Positions 32,651-42,417 of a DNA stretch of 64,000 nucleotides are shown in pieces (position 1 is the stretch's first letter; every line of letters begins with the position of its first letter). This stretch comes from Sphingomonas kyeonggiensis. GTDB taxonomy: Bacteria > Pseudomonadota > Alphaproteobacteria > Sphingomonadales > Sphingomonadaceae. Under the pieces are notes generated by a model. That model made no database searches. It saw nothing but the letters and a program-made list of their open reading frames with translations, and was not told where the DNA came from. The stretch lies in the NCBI RefSeq assembly GCF_014204495.1, contig NZ_JACHLN010000005.1, positions 155,383-219,382 on the forward strand, read 5' to 3'. Position numbers and translations under genes: made by a program.

Positions 32651-35638
32651 ATGGATCGTATCAGGGGAATCTCACTCATGGCTGTGGCTGTCACGCTCGC
32701 CATGCCGGCAATGGCCCAGGCCCGCGGCGCCGAAGCATCGATGAGCGCACAGATGCGCTTCGACATCGGTGCGTCGGACCTGCGCAGCGCCATCTCGCAA
32801 TTCTCGCAGGCAACCGGCCTGCAGGTCGTGGTCGCGCCGAACGCGGTCGCCGGTCGCCGCACCGGGGGCGTGCGCGGAGCGCTGACCGTGCGTGCAGCGC
32901 TCGACCAGCTGCTGCGCGGTACCAACCTGACCGCTGCGGTGCGTGGCGGCGTGGTCGTGCTCACCCCGTCGCGCGCCGCGCCGGCTCCGCGCCGCGCCAC
33001 CCGCGTCGCCGCGGAAGCTCCGATTGCCCGGCCTATGCCCCAGGCCGCTGCGCAGGAGCCCGAAGTCCAGGAAGAGTCGCAGATCGTCGTCTCGGGCTAT
33101 CGTGAGAGCCTTAACGCCGCGCAGGACCTGAAGCGCAAGGCCGTCGGCGCCGAGGACGACATCGTCGCATCCGATATCGCTGCCTTTCCTGACCTGAACC
33201 TCGCCGAGGCGCTGCAGCGCGTGCCCGGCATCACCATTACCCGCGACAGCGGCGAAGGCCGCCAGATCGCCTTGCGTGGCCTGGGCGCGGACTTCACCCG
33301 TACCCAGCTCAACGGCATGGAAGTGATGGGCAACACTGCGTCGGGCATGGACAATCGCGGCGCGGTCAGCCGCTCGCGCTCGTTCGACTACAGCCTGTTC
33401 GCCTCGGAACTGTTCAACCGCGTTGCGGTGCAGAAGTCGTTCGCGGCCGAGCAGGACGAGGGCGGCATCGCCGGCACCGTGCAGCTCTACAGCGCCAAGC
33501 CGTTCGATTATGCCGGCTCCAAGTTCGTCGTCTCGGCCAAGGGCCAGACCAACACCAGCGGCATCACCCCGCGCCTGGTCGGCCTCGCCTCGGTCCGTTC
33601 GGGTGATTTCGGCGCGCTGGTTTCGGTCGCCTACAGCCAGATCAAGAACAACGAATATGGCTATCGCAACTGGGGCTGGGGCCTGACCAAATATGGTGCG
33701 GCCAATATCGGCCCGGAAGTGGATGCCGCGACCCGCGCCAAGCTGCTCGCCGGCGTCTACCAGCCGACCGCGCAGTCGCCCTCGACCTGGTATAATGACC
33801 GCCGTCGCCTCGGCATCACCTCGTCGGTCCAGTACCATCCGGGCGACAATTTCAAGCTCGACGTCGACTTCCTCTATGGCCGCCTGTGGGACTATCGTGA
33901 CGATTATGCGCTGGCGACCGCGGGCAGCAACCCGCTCACCGGCTCCAGCGTCACCGGCACCCAGGTGATCCGCAGCGCGGTGATCGACGATACCAACACG
34001 CTGCGCGCCGCCAGCTTCACCGGCATCGATCTCCGCTCCGAGCACCACATCGTCAAGAACCACACCGATTTCTATCAGGGCGTGGCGAACCTCAGCTGGA
34101 AGCTCGGCGATCGCCTGACCATCCATGCGCTCGGCGGCTATGAGGAATCGGACTTCGCCCAGCCGGTGTTCGACAAGGTGTTCATGGAGGCCAAGCAGAC
34201 GGCCTTCAGCTACGACACCCGCCCGCGCATCCCGGTCAACACCTATGGCATCGACCTGACCAACCCCGATCTCTGGACCGTCCAGCGCCTGGACGTGCAG
34301 GAGAACAAGATCGTCAACCGCTATACCAACGCCAAGCTGGATGCGGCGTACGAGCTGAACGAGGCGCTGACCTTCAAGGCCGGTGGCGCCTACAAGCACT
34401 TCACCAACAGTGGCTACACCTGGGTGAACAAGGTGTTCCACAACGTCCCGGCGAACCTTGTCGTGCCGAACAGCGTGAAGCAGCTCGTCGGGCCGGACAC
34501 GCTGCTCCAGTACATCGTCGGCAATGTCGACGGCGTCTATGCCGCGGTCGGCGACAAGCGGGACCTGACCGCCGCCAATCTCCAGGCGGGCAGCGACTTC
34601 GATGTCGACGAGAAGACCTATAACGGCTTCGCCCAGTTCGATCTCGATACCCATCTCGGCGACATGCGCCTGCGCGCCAATGCCGGCGTGCGCTACTACT
34701 CGACCGATCTGACCTCGTCCGGGCACCTCGCCACCGGCGCGGGCTTCGTGCCCGTGGTCATCGAGACCAACAGCAAGGGCTGGCTGCCCTCGGCCAATGT
34801 CGCGCTCGACGTGACCCGCAACCTGGTGGTGCGCGTCAGCGCCAGCCGCAACGTCAACCGTCCGGGCCTGGGCGACCTGGCGGCGGCGGGATCGATCACC
34901 ACGCGTCCGAACGGCGGCAGCCTCAGCCTCGGCAACCCGTTCCTCAAGCCCTACAAGGCGACTTCGGTCGAGGGCTCGATCGAATGGTATATGGACCGCT
35001 CGGGATTCGCCTCGATCGGCTTCTTCTACAAGAACATGGACAGCTTCATCTCGCCATCGACGGTGACGATGCCCTATGGCCAGACCGGCCTGCCGCTGTC
35101 GCTGCTGATCCAGGGCCAGGATGCCAACACCCCCTATGACGTGAGCCAGCCGATCAACGGCCCGGGCGCGGACATCAAGGGTATCGAAGTCGCGTTCCAG
35201 CACGACTTCACCTTCCTGCCGGGCCCGCTCAAGCATCTCGGCGTGACGGCCAACGGCACCTGGTTCGACGGTCACCAGCAGGGCAAGGTCGGCAACACCT
35301 TCGTGCGCTTGCCGCTGTTCCAGCTCTCCAAATGGGCGGCGAACGCGACGCTCTATTATGAGGACAAGGACTTCGGCATCCGCGTGTCGGACGCCTATCG
35401 CAGCAAATATTACACCGGTCTCGGCACGGTCGGGAATGTCGGTGACTATATCGCCGCCACCCATAACATCGACTTCCAGGCCCATGTGAACCTGACCAAG
35501 GGCATTCGCCTGATCGCCGAGGGCATCAACCTCACCAACGAGCCGATCGAGCAGTTCGCCGGCGGGGAGATCGCGCGCCGCGTGGTCTACACCACCAGCG
35601 GGCGCACCTTCACCTTCGGCGTCAGCGCCGAGTTCTAA
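32651..35638 (+). CDS. TonB-dependent transducer (TIGR01782-like) with STN domain
   Basis: 995-residue outer-membrane receptor. Signal peptide (MAVAVTLAMPAMAQA), STN signalling domain at about 30-105 (FDIGASDLRSAISQFSQATG and VRAALDQLLRGTNL), plug (LAEALQRVPGITITRDSGEG, LRGLGADFTRTQLNGMEVMG) and a 22-stranded barrel ending RTFTFGVSAEF. The plug pattern is that of the Xanthomonas/Caulobacter receptor group, mostly for carbohydrates or complex nutrients. The STN domain and the sigma/FecR pair upstream indicate substrate-induced expression. GCGGAGGA precedes the ATG. The downstream D-glutamate genes suggest a D-amino-acid-containing ligand (inferred). Confidence 0.92.
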   Translation: MDRIRGISLMAVAVTLAMPAMAQARGAEASMSAQMRFDIGASDLRSAISQFSQATGLQVVVAPNAVAGRRTGGVRGALTVRAALDQLLRGTNLTAAVRGGVVVLTPSRAAPAPRRATRVAAEAPIARPMPQAAAQEPEVQEESQIVVSGYRESLNAAQDLKRKAVGAEDDIVASDIAAFPDLNLAEALQRVPGITITRDSGEGRQIALRGLGADFTRTQLNGMEVMGNTASGMDNRGAVSRSRSFDYSLFASELFNRVAVQKSFAAEQDEGGIAGTVQLYSAKPFDYAGSKFVVSAKGQTNTSGITPRLVGLASVRSGDFGALVSVAYSQIKNNEYGYRNWGWGLTKYGAANIGPEVDAATRAKLLAGVYQPTAQSPSTWYNDRRRLGITSSVQYHPGDNFKLDVDFLYGRLWDYRDDYALATAGSNPLTGSSVTGTQVIRSAVIDDTNTLRAASFTGIDLRSEHHIVKNHTDFYQGVANLSWKLGDRLTIHALGGYEESDFAQPVFDKVFMEAKQTAFSYDTRPRIPVNTYGIDLTNPDLWTVQRLDVQENKIVNRYTNAKLDAAYELNEALTFKAGGAYKHFTNSGYTWVNKVFHNVPANLVVPNSVKQLVGPDTLLQYIVGNVDGVYAAVGDKRDLTAANLQAGSDFDVDEKTYNGFAQFDLDTHLGDMRLRANAGVRYYSTDLTSSGHLATGAGFVPVVIETNSKGWLPSANVALDVTRNLVVRVSASRNVNRPGLGDLAAAGSITTRPNGGSLSLGNPFLKPYKATSVEGSIEWYMDRSGFASIGFFYKNMDSFISPSTVTMPYGQTGLPLSLLIQGQDANTPYDVSQPINGPGADIKGIEVAFQHDFTFLPGPLKHLGVTANGTWFDGHQQGKVGNTFVRLPLFQLSKWAANATLYYEDKDFGIRVSDAYRSKYYTGLGTVGNVGDYIAATHNIDFQAHVNLTKGIRLIAEGINLTNEPIEQFAGGEIARRVVYTTSGRTFTFGVSAEF

Positions 35639-35654
35639 GTTCCCCCAAAGCCTC

Positions 35655-35684
35655 CCGCCCCGGTGCAAGCCGGGGCGGATTTTT
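35655..35684 (+). terminator. Rho-independent terminator after the TonB transducer
   Basis: Nine-base-pair perfect stem CCGCCCCGG / CCGGGGCGG, loop TGCAAG, then ATTTTT. It separates the sigma-FecR-receptor unit from dgcN. Confidence 0.9.
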
Positions 35685-35726
35685 CTCGACTGCGGAATAG
35701 CGTCAAAATGGTGACATCCCGCTTTC

Positions 35727-35743
35727 CATAACCAATGGTTATG
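35727..35743. promoter_or_regulatory. 17-bp palindromic operator before dgcN
   Basis: CATAACCAATGGTTATG: two perfect 8-bp arms around one base. It lies directly upstream of a possible promoter (TTGCAG at 35744, TGATAT 18 bp further), a position suited to an activator. The half-site CCATAACC recurs twice before the deacylase gene at 37841. Confidence 0.6.
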
Positions 35744-35821
35744 TTGCAGCGCGGCTTTCCGCCGTTGTGATATCTCAGATTTCGGCAATCATGTGACTCG
35801 AACCACAGGTTGGGGTTTCCG

Positions 35822-36859
35822 ATGATTGCCAGTCCCTATCTCCTGTACCTTGGCCACTCGCATGACGAAGTGGGCATCAAGACCTCGCGCGGCCTGGCGG
35901 TGTTCCGCCCGAACGACTGCGTGGGTGAATTCCGGTACGACGATTGCCCGCTGACGCTGGAGCTGCCGCGCATGGGCTTTGCCGAGGCGGTTGCCGCCGG
36001 AGCGAAGACCCTGGTGCTTGGCATCGCCAACGCCGGCGGTCGGATGGGCGCCGATCTCGTCGCCGATGCGATCGCCGCGATCGAGGCGGGGCTCGATGTC
36101 GCCTCGGGCCTGCATCACCGGCTGCGCGACGAGCCTTCGATCGTCGCGGCGGCGGCGAAGCATGGCCGCAAGCTCCACGATGTCCGCGATCCCAAGCCCG
36201 GCATTCCAGTCGGCAACGGCAAGAAGCGCGCAGGCAAGCGGCTGCTCACCGTCGGCACCGATTGCTCGGTCGGCAAGATGTACGCCACGCTCTGCCTTGA
36301 GCAGGGCATGCGCGCCCGCGGCATGACCGCTGATTTCCGGGCGACCGGCCAGACCGGCATCCTGATCGCCGGCAGCGGCGTGCCGCTCGACGCGGTGATC
36401 GCCGATTTCATCTCCGGCGCGATCGAAGAGATTTCCCCGGCGCGAGACGATGACGGCTGGGATCTGATCGAGGGGCAGGGCTCGCTTTTCCACCCGAGCT
36501 TCGCCGGTGTTTCCACGGGCCTGCTGCATGGCGCCCAGCCGGCGGCGCTGGTGCTCTGCCACGACCCGGTGCGCCCGCACATGCGCGGTCTGCCACATTA
36601 TCCGGTGCCGGGTCTCAAGGAGACGCTGGAGGCCAATCTCGTGGTGGCCCGGCTGACCAGCCCCGATGTCCAGGCGGTCGGCGTCGCGCTCAACACGTCC
36701 AAGCTTTCCCGTGCCGAAGCCGAGCGGCTCTGCGCCGAGACGGCCGACGCGCTCGGCCTGCCCTGTACCGACCCCTTCGCCATGGGAGTCGATCCCATCA
36801 TCGACAGGATCAATGCATGCTTCGAACCCTCGCCGCGCGTAGCGACGCTTTCGCTCTAG
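35822..36859 (+). CDS. dgcN: DUF1611 protein, D-glutamate N-acetyltransferase DgcN
   Basis: 345 residues. N-terminal Rossmann-like part (YLLYLGHSHDEVGIKTSRGL, LVLGIANAGGRMG) and a C-terminal P-loop-like part (LLTVGTDCSVGKMYATL, DFRATGQTGILIAG, DLIEGQGSLFHPSF), the DUF1611 architecture. In Pseudoalteromonas, DgcN acetylates D-Glu to N-acetyl-D-Glu and works with DgcA, which racemises the product. The next gene here is the DgcA-type enolase, overlapping by 43 bp, so the pair is intact. Expression probably depends on the CATAACC palindrome upstream. No adjacent LysR regulator of the DgcR kind is present. Confidence 0.85.
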   Translation: MIASPYLLYLGHSHDEVGIKTSRGLAVFRPNDCVGEFRYDDCPLTLELPRMGFAEAVAAGAKTLVLGIANAGGRMGADLVADAIAAIEAGLDVASGLHHRLRDEPSIVAAAAKHGRKLHDVRDPKPGIPVGNGKKRAGKRLLTVGTDCSVGKMYATLCLEQGMRARGMTADFRATGQTGILIAGSGVPLDAVIADFISGAIEEISPARDDDGWDLIEGQGSLFHPSFAGVSTGLLHGAQPAALVLCHDPVRPHMRGLPHYPVPGLKETLEANLVVARLTSPDVQAVGVALNTSKLSRAEAERLCAETADALGLPCTDPFAMGVDPIIDRINACFEPSPRVATLSL

Positions 36860-37806
36860 CCACCCCCTTCCGCATCTCGCGGGGGGTGAAGGCGGTCGCC
36901 GATGTGGTGACCGTCTCGGTATCGGCCGGGGGTGTTACCGGGCGCGGGGAGGGGGTTCCCTATCCGCGCTACGGGGAGTCGATCGAAGGCGCGCTGGCGG
37001 AGATCGAGGCCGTGCGCGGCGCGATCGAGGCGGGCATTTCGCGCGAGGAGCTGCTGGCCGCGATGCCGGCCGGTGCCGCGCGCAACGCAGTCGATTGCGC
37101 GCTCTGGGACCTGGAGGCCAAGCTCGCTGGGCGCAGCGTCACCGAACTGCTCGGCCTGCCGCCGCTCGGCCCGACGCCGACGGCGATGACCGTCAGCCTC
37201 GACACGCCCGATGCCATGGCGGTCGCGGCGCAGGCGCTGGCGGAGGTGCCGCTCATCAAGATCAAGGTCGATCGCAGCGATCCCGAGGCGCAGATCCGTC
37301 GCGTCCGCGAGATGGCGCCGGCACCGCGCGTGATCGTCGATCCCAATGAAAGCTGGACGATCGCCGAGATCGAGCGCCTGCAGCCGATGCTGGTCGACCT
37401 GCGCATCGACCTGCTCGAGCAACCGCTGCCGGCGGGCGAGGACGATGCGCTCGAAGGCTTCAACCCGCTGATCCCGATCGCCGCCGACGAGTCCGCGCAC
37501 ATCGCCGACGATGCCGCAGCGCTCGCCAGCAAATATCAGGTCATCAACATCAAGCTCGACAAGACCGGTGGCCTCACCGGCGCGCTGGCGCTTGCCGATG
37601 CCGCTGCGGCGGCCGGGCTGGGGGTGATGACCGGCAGCATGATCTCAACCTCGCTGTCGATCGCGCCGGCGCTGGTGATCGCCGCGCGCTCGAGCTTCGT
37701 AGATCTCGATGGACCGCTATGGCTGGCGGAAGACCGGCCGGGTGGGGTGCTTGGTGAACGCGGCGTGCTCTCGCCGCCGGCGCCGGGCTTCTGGGGAGCG
37801 CCATAA
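36817..37806 (+). CDS. dgcA: N-acetyl-D-glutamate racemase DgcA (dipeptide-epimerase-like enolase)
   Basis: 329-residue enolase-superfamily enzyme. Capping domain at about 1-120 (ATPFRISRGVKAVADVVTVS). The TIM barrel carries catalytic Lys in IKIKVDRSD, metal ligands Asp in VDPNESW, Glu in LLEQPLP and Asp in AADESAHI, and the second catalytic Lys in NIKLDKTGG. Two opposing lysines allow 1,1-proton transfer. The family was first called L-Ala-D/L-Glu epimerase; pairing with dgcN favours the N-acetyl-D-Glu racemase role. A dipeptide epimerase remains the alternative, and would also fit peptidoglycan-derived substrates. Confidence 0.85.
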   Translation: MLRTLAARSDAFALATPFRISRGVKAVADVVTVSVSAGGVTGRGEGVPYPRYGESIEGALAEIEAVRGAIEAGISREELLAAMPAGAARNAVDCALWDLEAKLAGRSVTELLGLPPLGPTPTAMTVSLDTPDAMAVAAQALAEVPLIKIKVDRSDPEAQIRRVREMAPAPRVIVDPNESWTIAEIERLQPMLVDLRIDLLEQPLPAGEDDALEGFNPLIPIAADESAHIADDAAALASKYQVINIKLDKTGGLTGALALADAAAAAGLGVMTGSMISTSLSIAPALVIAARSSFVDLDGPLWLAEDRPGGVLGERGVLSPPAPGFWGAP

Positions 37807-37821
37807 CCGAAAGCCATAACC
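37801..37821 (+). repeat. Tandem CCATAACC half-sites before the deacylase gene
   Basis: CCATAACC at 37801-37808 (overlapping the dgcA stop codon) and at 37814-37821, spaced 13 bp. They are the same half-site as in the dgcN palindrome at 35727, so one regulator may bind both places. Confidence 0.5.
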
Positions 37822-37840
37822 AAACAGGGAGTCGCGTCGC

Positions 37841-39481
37841 ATGGTTCGGGGTCGAAAGCTGAAGATTGGAATGGCGGCAGGCATTACGCTGGTCGCCGCG
37901 GCCGGAGTTGCCCTTGCGCAAGGAGGCAGCCCGGAACCCGCCGCCGACCTGATCCTGCGCGGCGGCACTGTCTATCCGGGCAACGCCGCGCCGTTCAAAG
38001 GCGATGTCGCGATCCGGGGCGATCGCATCGTCTATGTCGGGCCCAAGGCGCCCGGCACTGCGAAGAAGATCATCGACGCCACCGGCATGATCGTCGCGCC
38101 CGGCTTCATCGACACGCATACCCATGTGAACGGCGCGCTCGCCTCGGGCGATCCGGCCGCGCGGCTGGTGATGCCGTTCCTCACCCAGGGCGTGACCACG
38201 GCGTTCATCGGCGTGGACGGCGGCGGCGATCCGGATGTCGCCCGCACCTTCGGGCGCGACAGCGGGGCGAAGGGCGGCGAGGGCGAAGCGGCGCTCGGCC
38301 AGTCGAGCCGTGACTATGGCATCAACTTCGCCACCTATGTCGGCCTCGGCGCCGTCCGCCTCAAGGTGATCGGCCCGGACGACCGCGCGCCGACCCCGGA
38401 GGAGCTGGCGAAGATGCAGGGCCTCGTCTCCACCGCGATGTGCCAGGGCGCGCTCGGCCTTTCGACTGGTCTGTTCTACGCGCCGCAGAGCTTTGCCAAG
38501 CGTGACGAGGTGGTGGCGCTGGCCAGGGCGGCGGCGGAGAAGGGTGGCATCTATGACAGCCATCTCCGCGACGAATCCTCGTACACCATCGGCCTGAAGG
38601 GCGCGGTGGCCGAGGCGATCGAGATCGGGCGGGAGGCTGGCATCCCGGTCCATATCGCGCACATCAAGGCGCTTGGCGTCGATGTGCAGGGCCAGGCCAA
38701 GGCGATCATCGACCAGGTCGAGGCCGCGCAGAAGGCCGGGCAGATAATCCATGCCGACCAGTATCCCTGGTCCGCATCGGGCACCGGACTTTCCGCCGCG
38801 CTCATCCCGCGCTGGGCGCAGAATGGTGGTCGGCGGGCGTTGCTGGAGCGATTCGAAAACCCCTCCGTGATGGCGAAGATGCGGCCCGAAATCGCCGACA
38901 ATCTGCGCCGCCGCGGCGGCCCCGCATCGCTGCTCATCACCTCCGGCCCCGCAGACGCCGAAGGCAAGACACTCGAGCAGATCGCCAAGGCCCGCGGCAT
39001 CGATCCGATCGACGCGGCCATCGCGATCCTCAAGCAGCGCGAAGCCGGCGTCGCCTCGTTCAACCAGAGCGAGGCGGACATCGCCGCCTTCATGAACCGG
39101 CCCTGGGTCGTCACCAGCTCGGACGCGTCGCAGGGCCACCCGCGCTACTACGCCTCGTTCGCCCGCAAATATGCGAACTACGTCCGCGACAAACAAGTGA
39201 TCGACCTGCGCGCGTTCATCGACCGCAGCACCGCCGTCACCGCCGACATGTTCAGCCTCGACGGCCGCGGCCACCTGAAAGCCGGCGCCTTTGCCGACGT
39301 GATCATGTTCGATCCCGCCCGCTTCGCGCCGCGCGCCGACTATATCCATCCCGCGCTGTTCTCCACCGGCATGCGCACGGTGGTCGTCAACGGCGTGATC
39401 GCAATCGAGAATGGCGAACCGACCGGCGCCGCCGGCGGCCGCCCGCTACCCCGCCAGCCGAAACCGGGGAGCTGTCGATAG
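37841..39481 (+). CDS. Exported N-acyl-D-amino-acid deacylase family amidohydrolase (1)
   Basis: 546 residues with signal peptide (LKIGMAAGITLVAAAGVALA). D-aminoacylase-type amidohydrolase: HxH at FIDTHTHVNG, GALGLSTGLFYAP, then His in IYDSHLRDES, His in VHIAHIKALG, and Asp in VVTSSDASQGHPRYY, with the C-terminal GAFADVIMFDP urease-like beta strand. The family releases free D-amino acids from N-acyl-D-amino acids, or acts on similar N-substituted substrates. A periplasmic location is predicted. It lies 34 bp after dgcA and is probably in the same operon; D-Glu released here would feed DgcN. Exact specificity is not readable from the sequence. Confidence 0.88.
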   Translation: MVRGRKLKIGMAAGITLVAAAGVALAQGGSPEPAADLILRGGTVYPGNAAPFKGDVAIRGDRIVYVGPKAPGTAKKIIDATGMIVAPGFIDTHTHVNGALASGDPAARLVMPFLTQGVTTAFIGVDGGGDPDVARTFGRDSGAKGGEGEAALGQSSRDYGINFATYVGLGAVRLKVIGPDDRAPTPEELAKMQGLVSTAMCQGALGLSTGLFYAPQSFAKRDEVVALARAAAEKGGIYDSHLRDESSYTIGLKGAVAEAIEIGREAGIPVHIAHIKALGVDVQGQAKAIIDQVEAAQKAGQIIHADQYPWSASGTGLSAALIPRWAQNGGRRALLERFENPSVMAKMRPEIADNLRRRGGPASLLITSGPADAEGKTLEQIAKARGIDPIDAAIAILKQREAGVASFNQSEADIAAFMNRPWVVTSSDASQGHPRYYASFARKYANYVRDKQVIDLRAFIDRSTAVTADMFSLDGRGHLKAGAFADVIMFDPARFAPRADYIHPALFSTGMRTVVVNGVIAIENGEPTGAAGGRPLPRQPKPGSCR

Positions 39482-39583
39482 GAGGCCAATAAGGACCGCA
39501 GGACGGGGCCGATGCGGTGCAGCCGGGGCAACCGGCGCACGGGAGGCATCAACGCTCCACCATATTGATCAAGGGGAAGAAAC

Positions 39584-42409
39584 ATGACCAGGTCACTGAG
39601 AGCCGCTTCGCTGCCCGCGCTGGCAGTCGCGCTGCTGTGGAACGCCGCGGCGTTCGCGCAGGACACCCAGACCCCGCCGGCACCGGCGCCCGAACCCGAA
39701 GCCCAATCGGCGGAGATCACCGTCACCGGCACGCGCATCCAGCGCGACGGCTACCAGGCCCCGACGCCGCTCACCGTGATCAATGCGGGCGACATCGAAG
39801 CGACCGCCCCGGCCAACGTCGCCGATTTCGTCAACGAGATCCCCTCGCTGGTCGGCAGCGTCACCCCGGCCAACTCGAACCTCAACATCTCGGCCGGCAC
39901 CGCGGGCGTCAACGCGCTCAACCTGCGCTCGCTCGGCACCGCCCGCACGCTGGTGCTGCTCGACGGCCAGCGCTCGGTCGGATCGACCGTCACCGGGCTG
40001 GTCGACGTCAACACCTTCCCGCAAGGCCTGATCAAGAGCGTCGAGATCGTCACCGGCGGCGCCTCCGCCGCCTATGGCTCGGACGCCGTCTCGGGCGTGG
40101 TCAACTTCATCCTCGACAAGGAATATTCGGGCCTGAAGGGCTCGGTCGAGTACGGCATCTCGACCTATGGCGACGCGCCCAACTACCGCGCGACGCTGAC
40201 CGCCGGCACCGGCTTCGCCGGCGGGCGCGGCCATATCCTGCTCAACGGCGAGATCGCGGTGAAGGAAGGCCTGCACGGCGTCCCGCGCGACTGGAACAAC
40301 AAGGGCTGGTACATGATCAACAACCCCGCCTATGTGGCGGGGAACGGCCAGCCCGAGCGGCTGGTCGTGTCGGGTGCCGGCCTGAGCCAGGCGACGCGCG
40401 GCGGCGTCATCCTGAACACCGCGCTGCGCGGCACCCAGTTCGGGCTGGGCGGCGCGGTCAGCCAGTATAATTTCGGCACCAACCGCGATCCCTGGCAGAT
40501 CGGCGGCGACTGGCAGGCGACCCAGGTCAACGGCTTCCAGTCGCTCGATCCGGAGGAGAACCGCAAGAGCCTGTTCGGCCGGGTCAGCTTCGAGGTCGCC
40601 GACTGGCTCAACGTCTTCGGCCAGGCATCCTATGCCAAGTCGGAGAATCTCGGCTGGCTGGGCGTGCAGCTCAACCAGAACAACGTGACGATCCGCTCGG
40701 ACAATGCCTATATCCCGGCCTCGGTCCGCAGCCAGCTCGGCGCGATCACCAGCTTCACGCTGGGCACCAGCAACGCCGACCTGCCGATCCGCAAGAACGA
40801 CACCGAGCGCGAGCTGCAGCGCTATGTGATCGGCGCGAACGGCAGCTTCCCGCTGTTCGCCGGCACCGCGCGCTGGGACGTCTATTACCAGAAGGGCATC
40901 AGCCGCACGCGCGAGATGGCGCGCGACATCACCAACAATGCCCGGCTCGCGCTGGCGCAGGATGCGGTGTTCGCCCCCGCCGGCAACGCGATCGGCGTGC
41001 CCGCCGGCACGATCGTCTGCCGCTCGACGCTGACCGCGCCGACCAATGGCTGCGTGCCGCTCAACCGCCTGGGCATCGGCGTCGCCAGCCCCGAGGCGCT
41101 CGCCTATGTGCTGGGCAATCCCTATCGCAAGCAGAAGTTCGAGCAGGACGTGGTCGCCGCCAACCTGGCGTTCGATGCGTTCAACCTGCCGGCCGGCGCG
41201 GTCTCGGTCTCGATCGGCGGCGAGCATCGCCGCGAGAAGGTCAGCGGTTCGGTGCCCACCGAATTCCAGACCGGCTGGTTCGTCGGCAACTTCCTGCCCA
41301 GCTTCGGCAGCTACAGCGTGACCGAAGGCTATGTCGAGCTGGTGGTGCCGGTGATCAAGGGGCTCGACCTGAACGGCGCGGTGCGCGGCACCGACTATTC
41401 GACCTCGGGCTATGTCACCACCTGGAAGGCGGGTGTCACCTTCGAGCCGATCCCCGACATCCGCTTCCGCGCCAGCCGATCGCGCGACATCCGCGCGCCT
41501 AATCTGGGCGAGCTGTTCACCGCCGGATCGACCCGCATCAACGTGCTGATCGATTCCTCGCAGAACAATGCATCGGTCACCTTCGCGGGCACCACCCGCG
41601 GCAACCCGCTGCTCCAGCCGGAAAAGGCCGACCAGTGGGGTGTCGGCGTGGTGCTGCAGCCGACCTTCGTGCCCGGCTTCGCGATGTCGGTCGATTACTA
41701 CAACATCAAGATCAACGGCGCGATCGGATCGGTTGCCGCCCAGACGATCGTCGATCGCTGCAACGAAGGCATCCAGGCCTTCTGCACCGCCGTGGTGCGC
41801 GGGCCGAACTCGTTCGGCAACAGCCTGCAGGTGTATGAGAGCCCGTTCAACTTCGCGGTGCAGAAGGCGCAGGGCATCGACTTCGAAGCTTCGTACCGCA
41901 CCCGGATCGGCGCCGGCAACTTCACGCTGCGCGGCATGGCGACGCGCTACATCAAGAACTATTTCGACAACGGCATCGATGCGCCGACCGACACGGTGGG
42001 CCAGAACGCCCCGGGCGGCACCCCGAAATGGCTCTACCGTGCCCAGGCCAGCTATGACGTCGATGATTTCAACCTCACGCTGATCGGGCGCGGGGTGAGC
42101 GACGGCGTGTACGACAACAGCTTCGTCGAATGCACTAGCGGCTGTCCGGCCTCGACGGTGACCAACCGCACGATCAACGACAACCGGATCAAGGGCGCCT
42201 TCTACATCGATGCCTCGCTGACCCAGGGCTTCAAGATGGGCGGCAAGGAAGTGCAGCTGTTCTTCAACGTCTCCAACCTGCTCGACAAGGATCCGCCGGT
42301 GGTGGCGCCGGGACCGGCCGGCAGCGCCTATGCGACGCCGGCGACCAACCAGTCGATCTACGACCTGCTCGGGCGGACCTTCCGCATCGGCGCCCGGTTC
42401 AAGATGTGA
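39584..42409 (+). CDS. TonB-dependent receptor
   Basis: 941 residues: signal peptide (LPALAVALLWNAAAFA), plug (ITVTGTRIQRDGYQAPTPLT, VADFVNEIPSLVGSV, LRSLGTARTLVLLDGQRSVG, SAAYGSDAVSGVVNFIL) and a C-terminal barrel ending IGARFKM. There is no STN domain, so it is a plain transporter, unlike the receptor at 32651. It sits between two deacylase genes (102 bp after the first), implying it imports the N-acyl or peptide substrate of those enzymes. AAGGGGAAG precedes the ATG. Confidence 0.92.
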   Translation: MTRSLRAASLPALAVALLWNAAAFAQDTQTPPAPAPEPEAQSAEITVTGTRIQRDGYQAPTPLTVINAGDIEATAPANVADFVNEIPSLVGSVTPANSNLNISAGTAGVNALNLRSLGTARTLVLLDGQRSVGSTVTGLVDVNTFPQGLIKSVEIVTGGASAAYGSDAVSGVVNFILDKEYSGLKGSVEYGISTYGDAPNYRATLTAGTGFAGGRGHILLNGEIAVKEGLHGVPRDWNNKGWYMINNPAYVAGNGQPERLVVSGAGLSQATRGGVILNTALRGTQFGLGGAVSQYNFGTNRDPWQIGGDWQATQVNGFQSLDPEENRKSLFGRVSFEVADWLNVFGQASYAKSENLGWLGVQLNQNNVTIRSDNAYIPASVRSQLGAITSFTLGTSNADLPIRKNDTERELQRYVIGANGSFPLFAGTARWDVYYQKGISRTREMARDITNNARLALAQDAVFAPAGNAIGVPAGTIVCRSTLTAPTNGCVPLNRLGIGVASPEALAYVLGNPYRKQKFEQDVVAANLAFDAFNLPAGAVSVSIGGEHRREKVSGSVPTEFQTGWFVGNFLPSFGSYSVTEGYVELVVPVIKGLDLNGAVRGTDYSTSGYVTTWKAGVTFEPIPDIRFRASRSRDIRAPNLGELFTAGSTRINVLIDSSQNNASVTFAGTTRGNPLLQPEKADQWGVGVVLQPTFVPGFAMSVDYYNIKINGAIGSVAAQTIVDRCNEGIQAFCTAVVRGPNSFGNSLQVYESPFNFAVQKAQGIDFEASYRTRIGAGNFTLRGMATRYIKNYFDNGIDAPTDTVGQNAPGGTPKWLYRAQASYDVDDFNLTLIGRGVSDGVYDNSFVECTSGCPASTVTNRTINDNRIKGAFYIDASLTQGFKMGGKEVQLFFNVSNLLDKDPPVVAPGPAGSAYATPATNQSIYDLLGRTFRIGARFKM

Positions 42410-42417
42410 GGGGCGTG

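Noticed and set aside
32672..35788. 1038-codon minus-strand frame over the TonB transducer
   Set aside because: Mirror frame of a well-supported receptor. Similar mirrors at 55672-58755 and 58760-61606 were rejected for the same reason.
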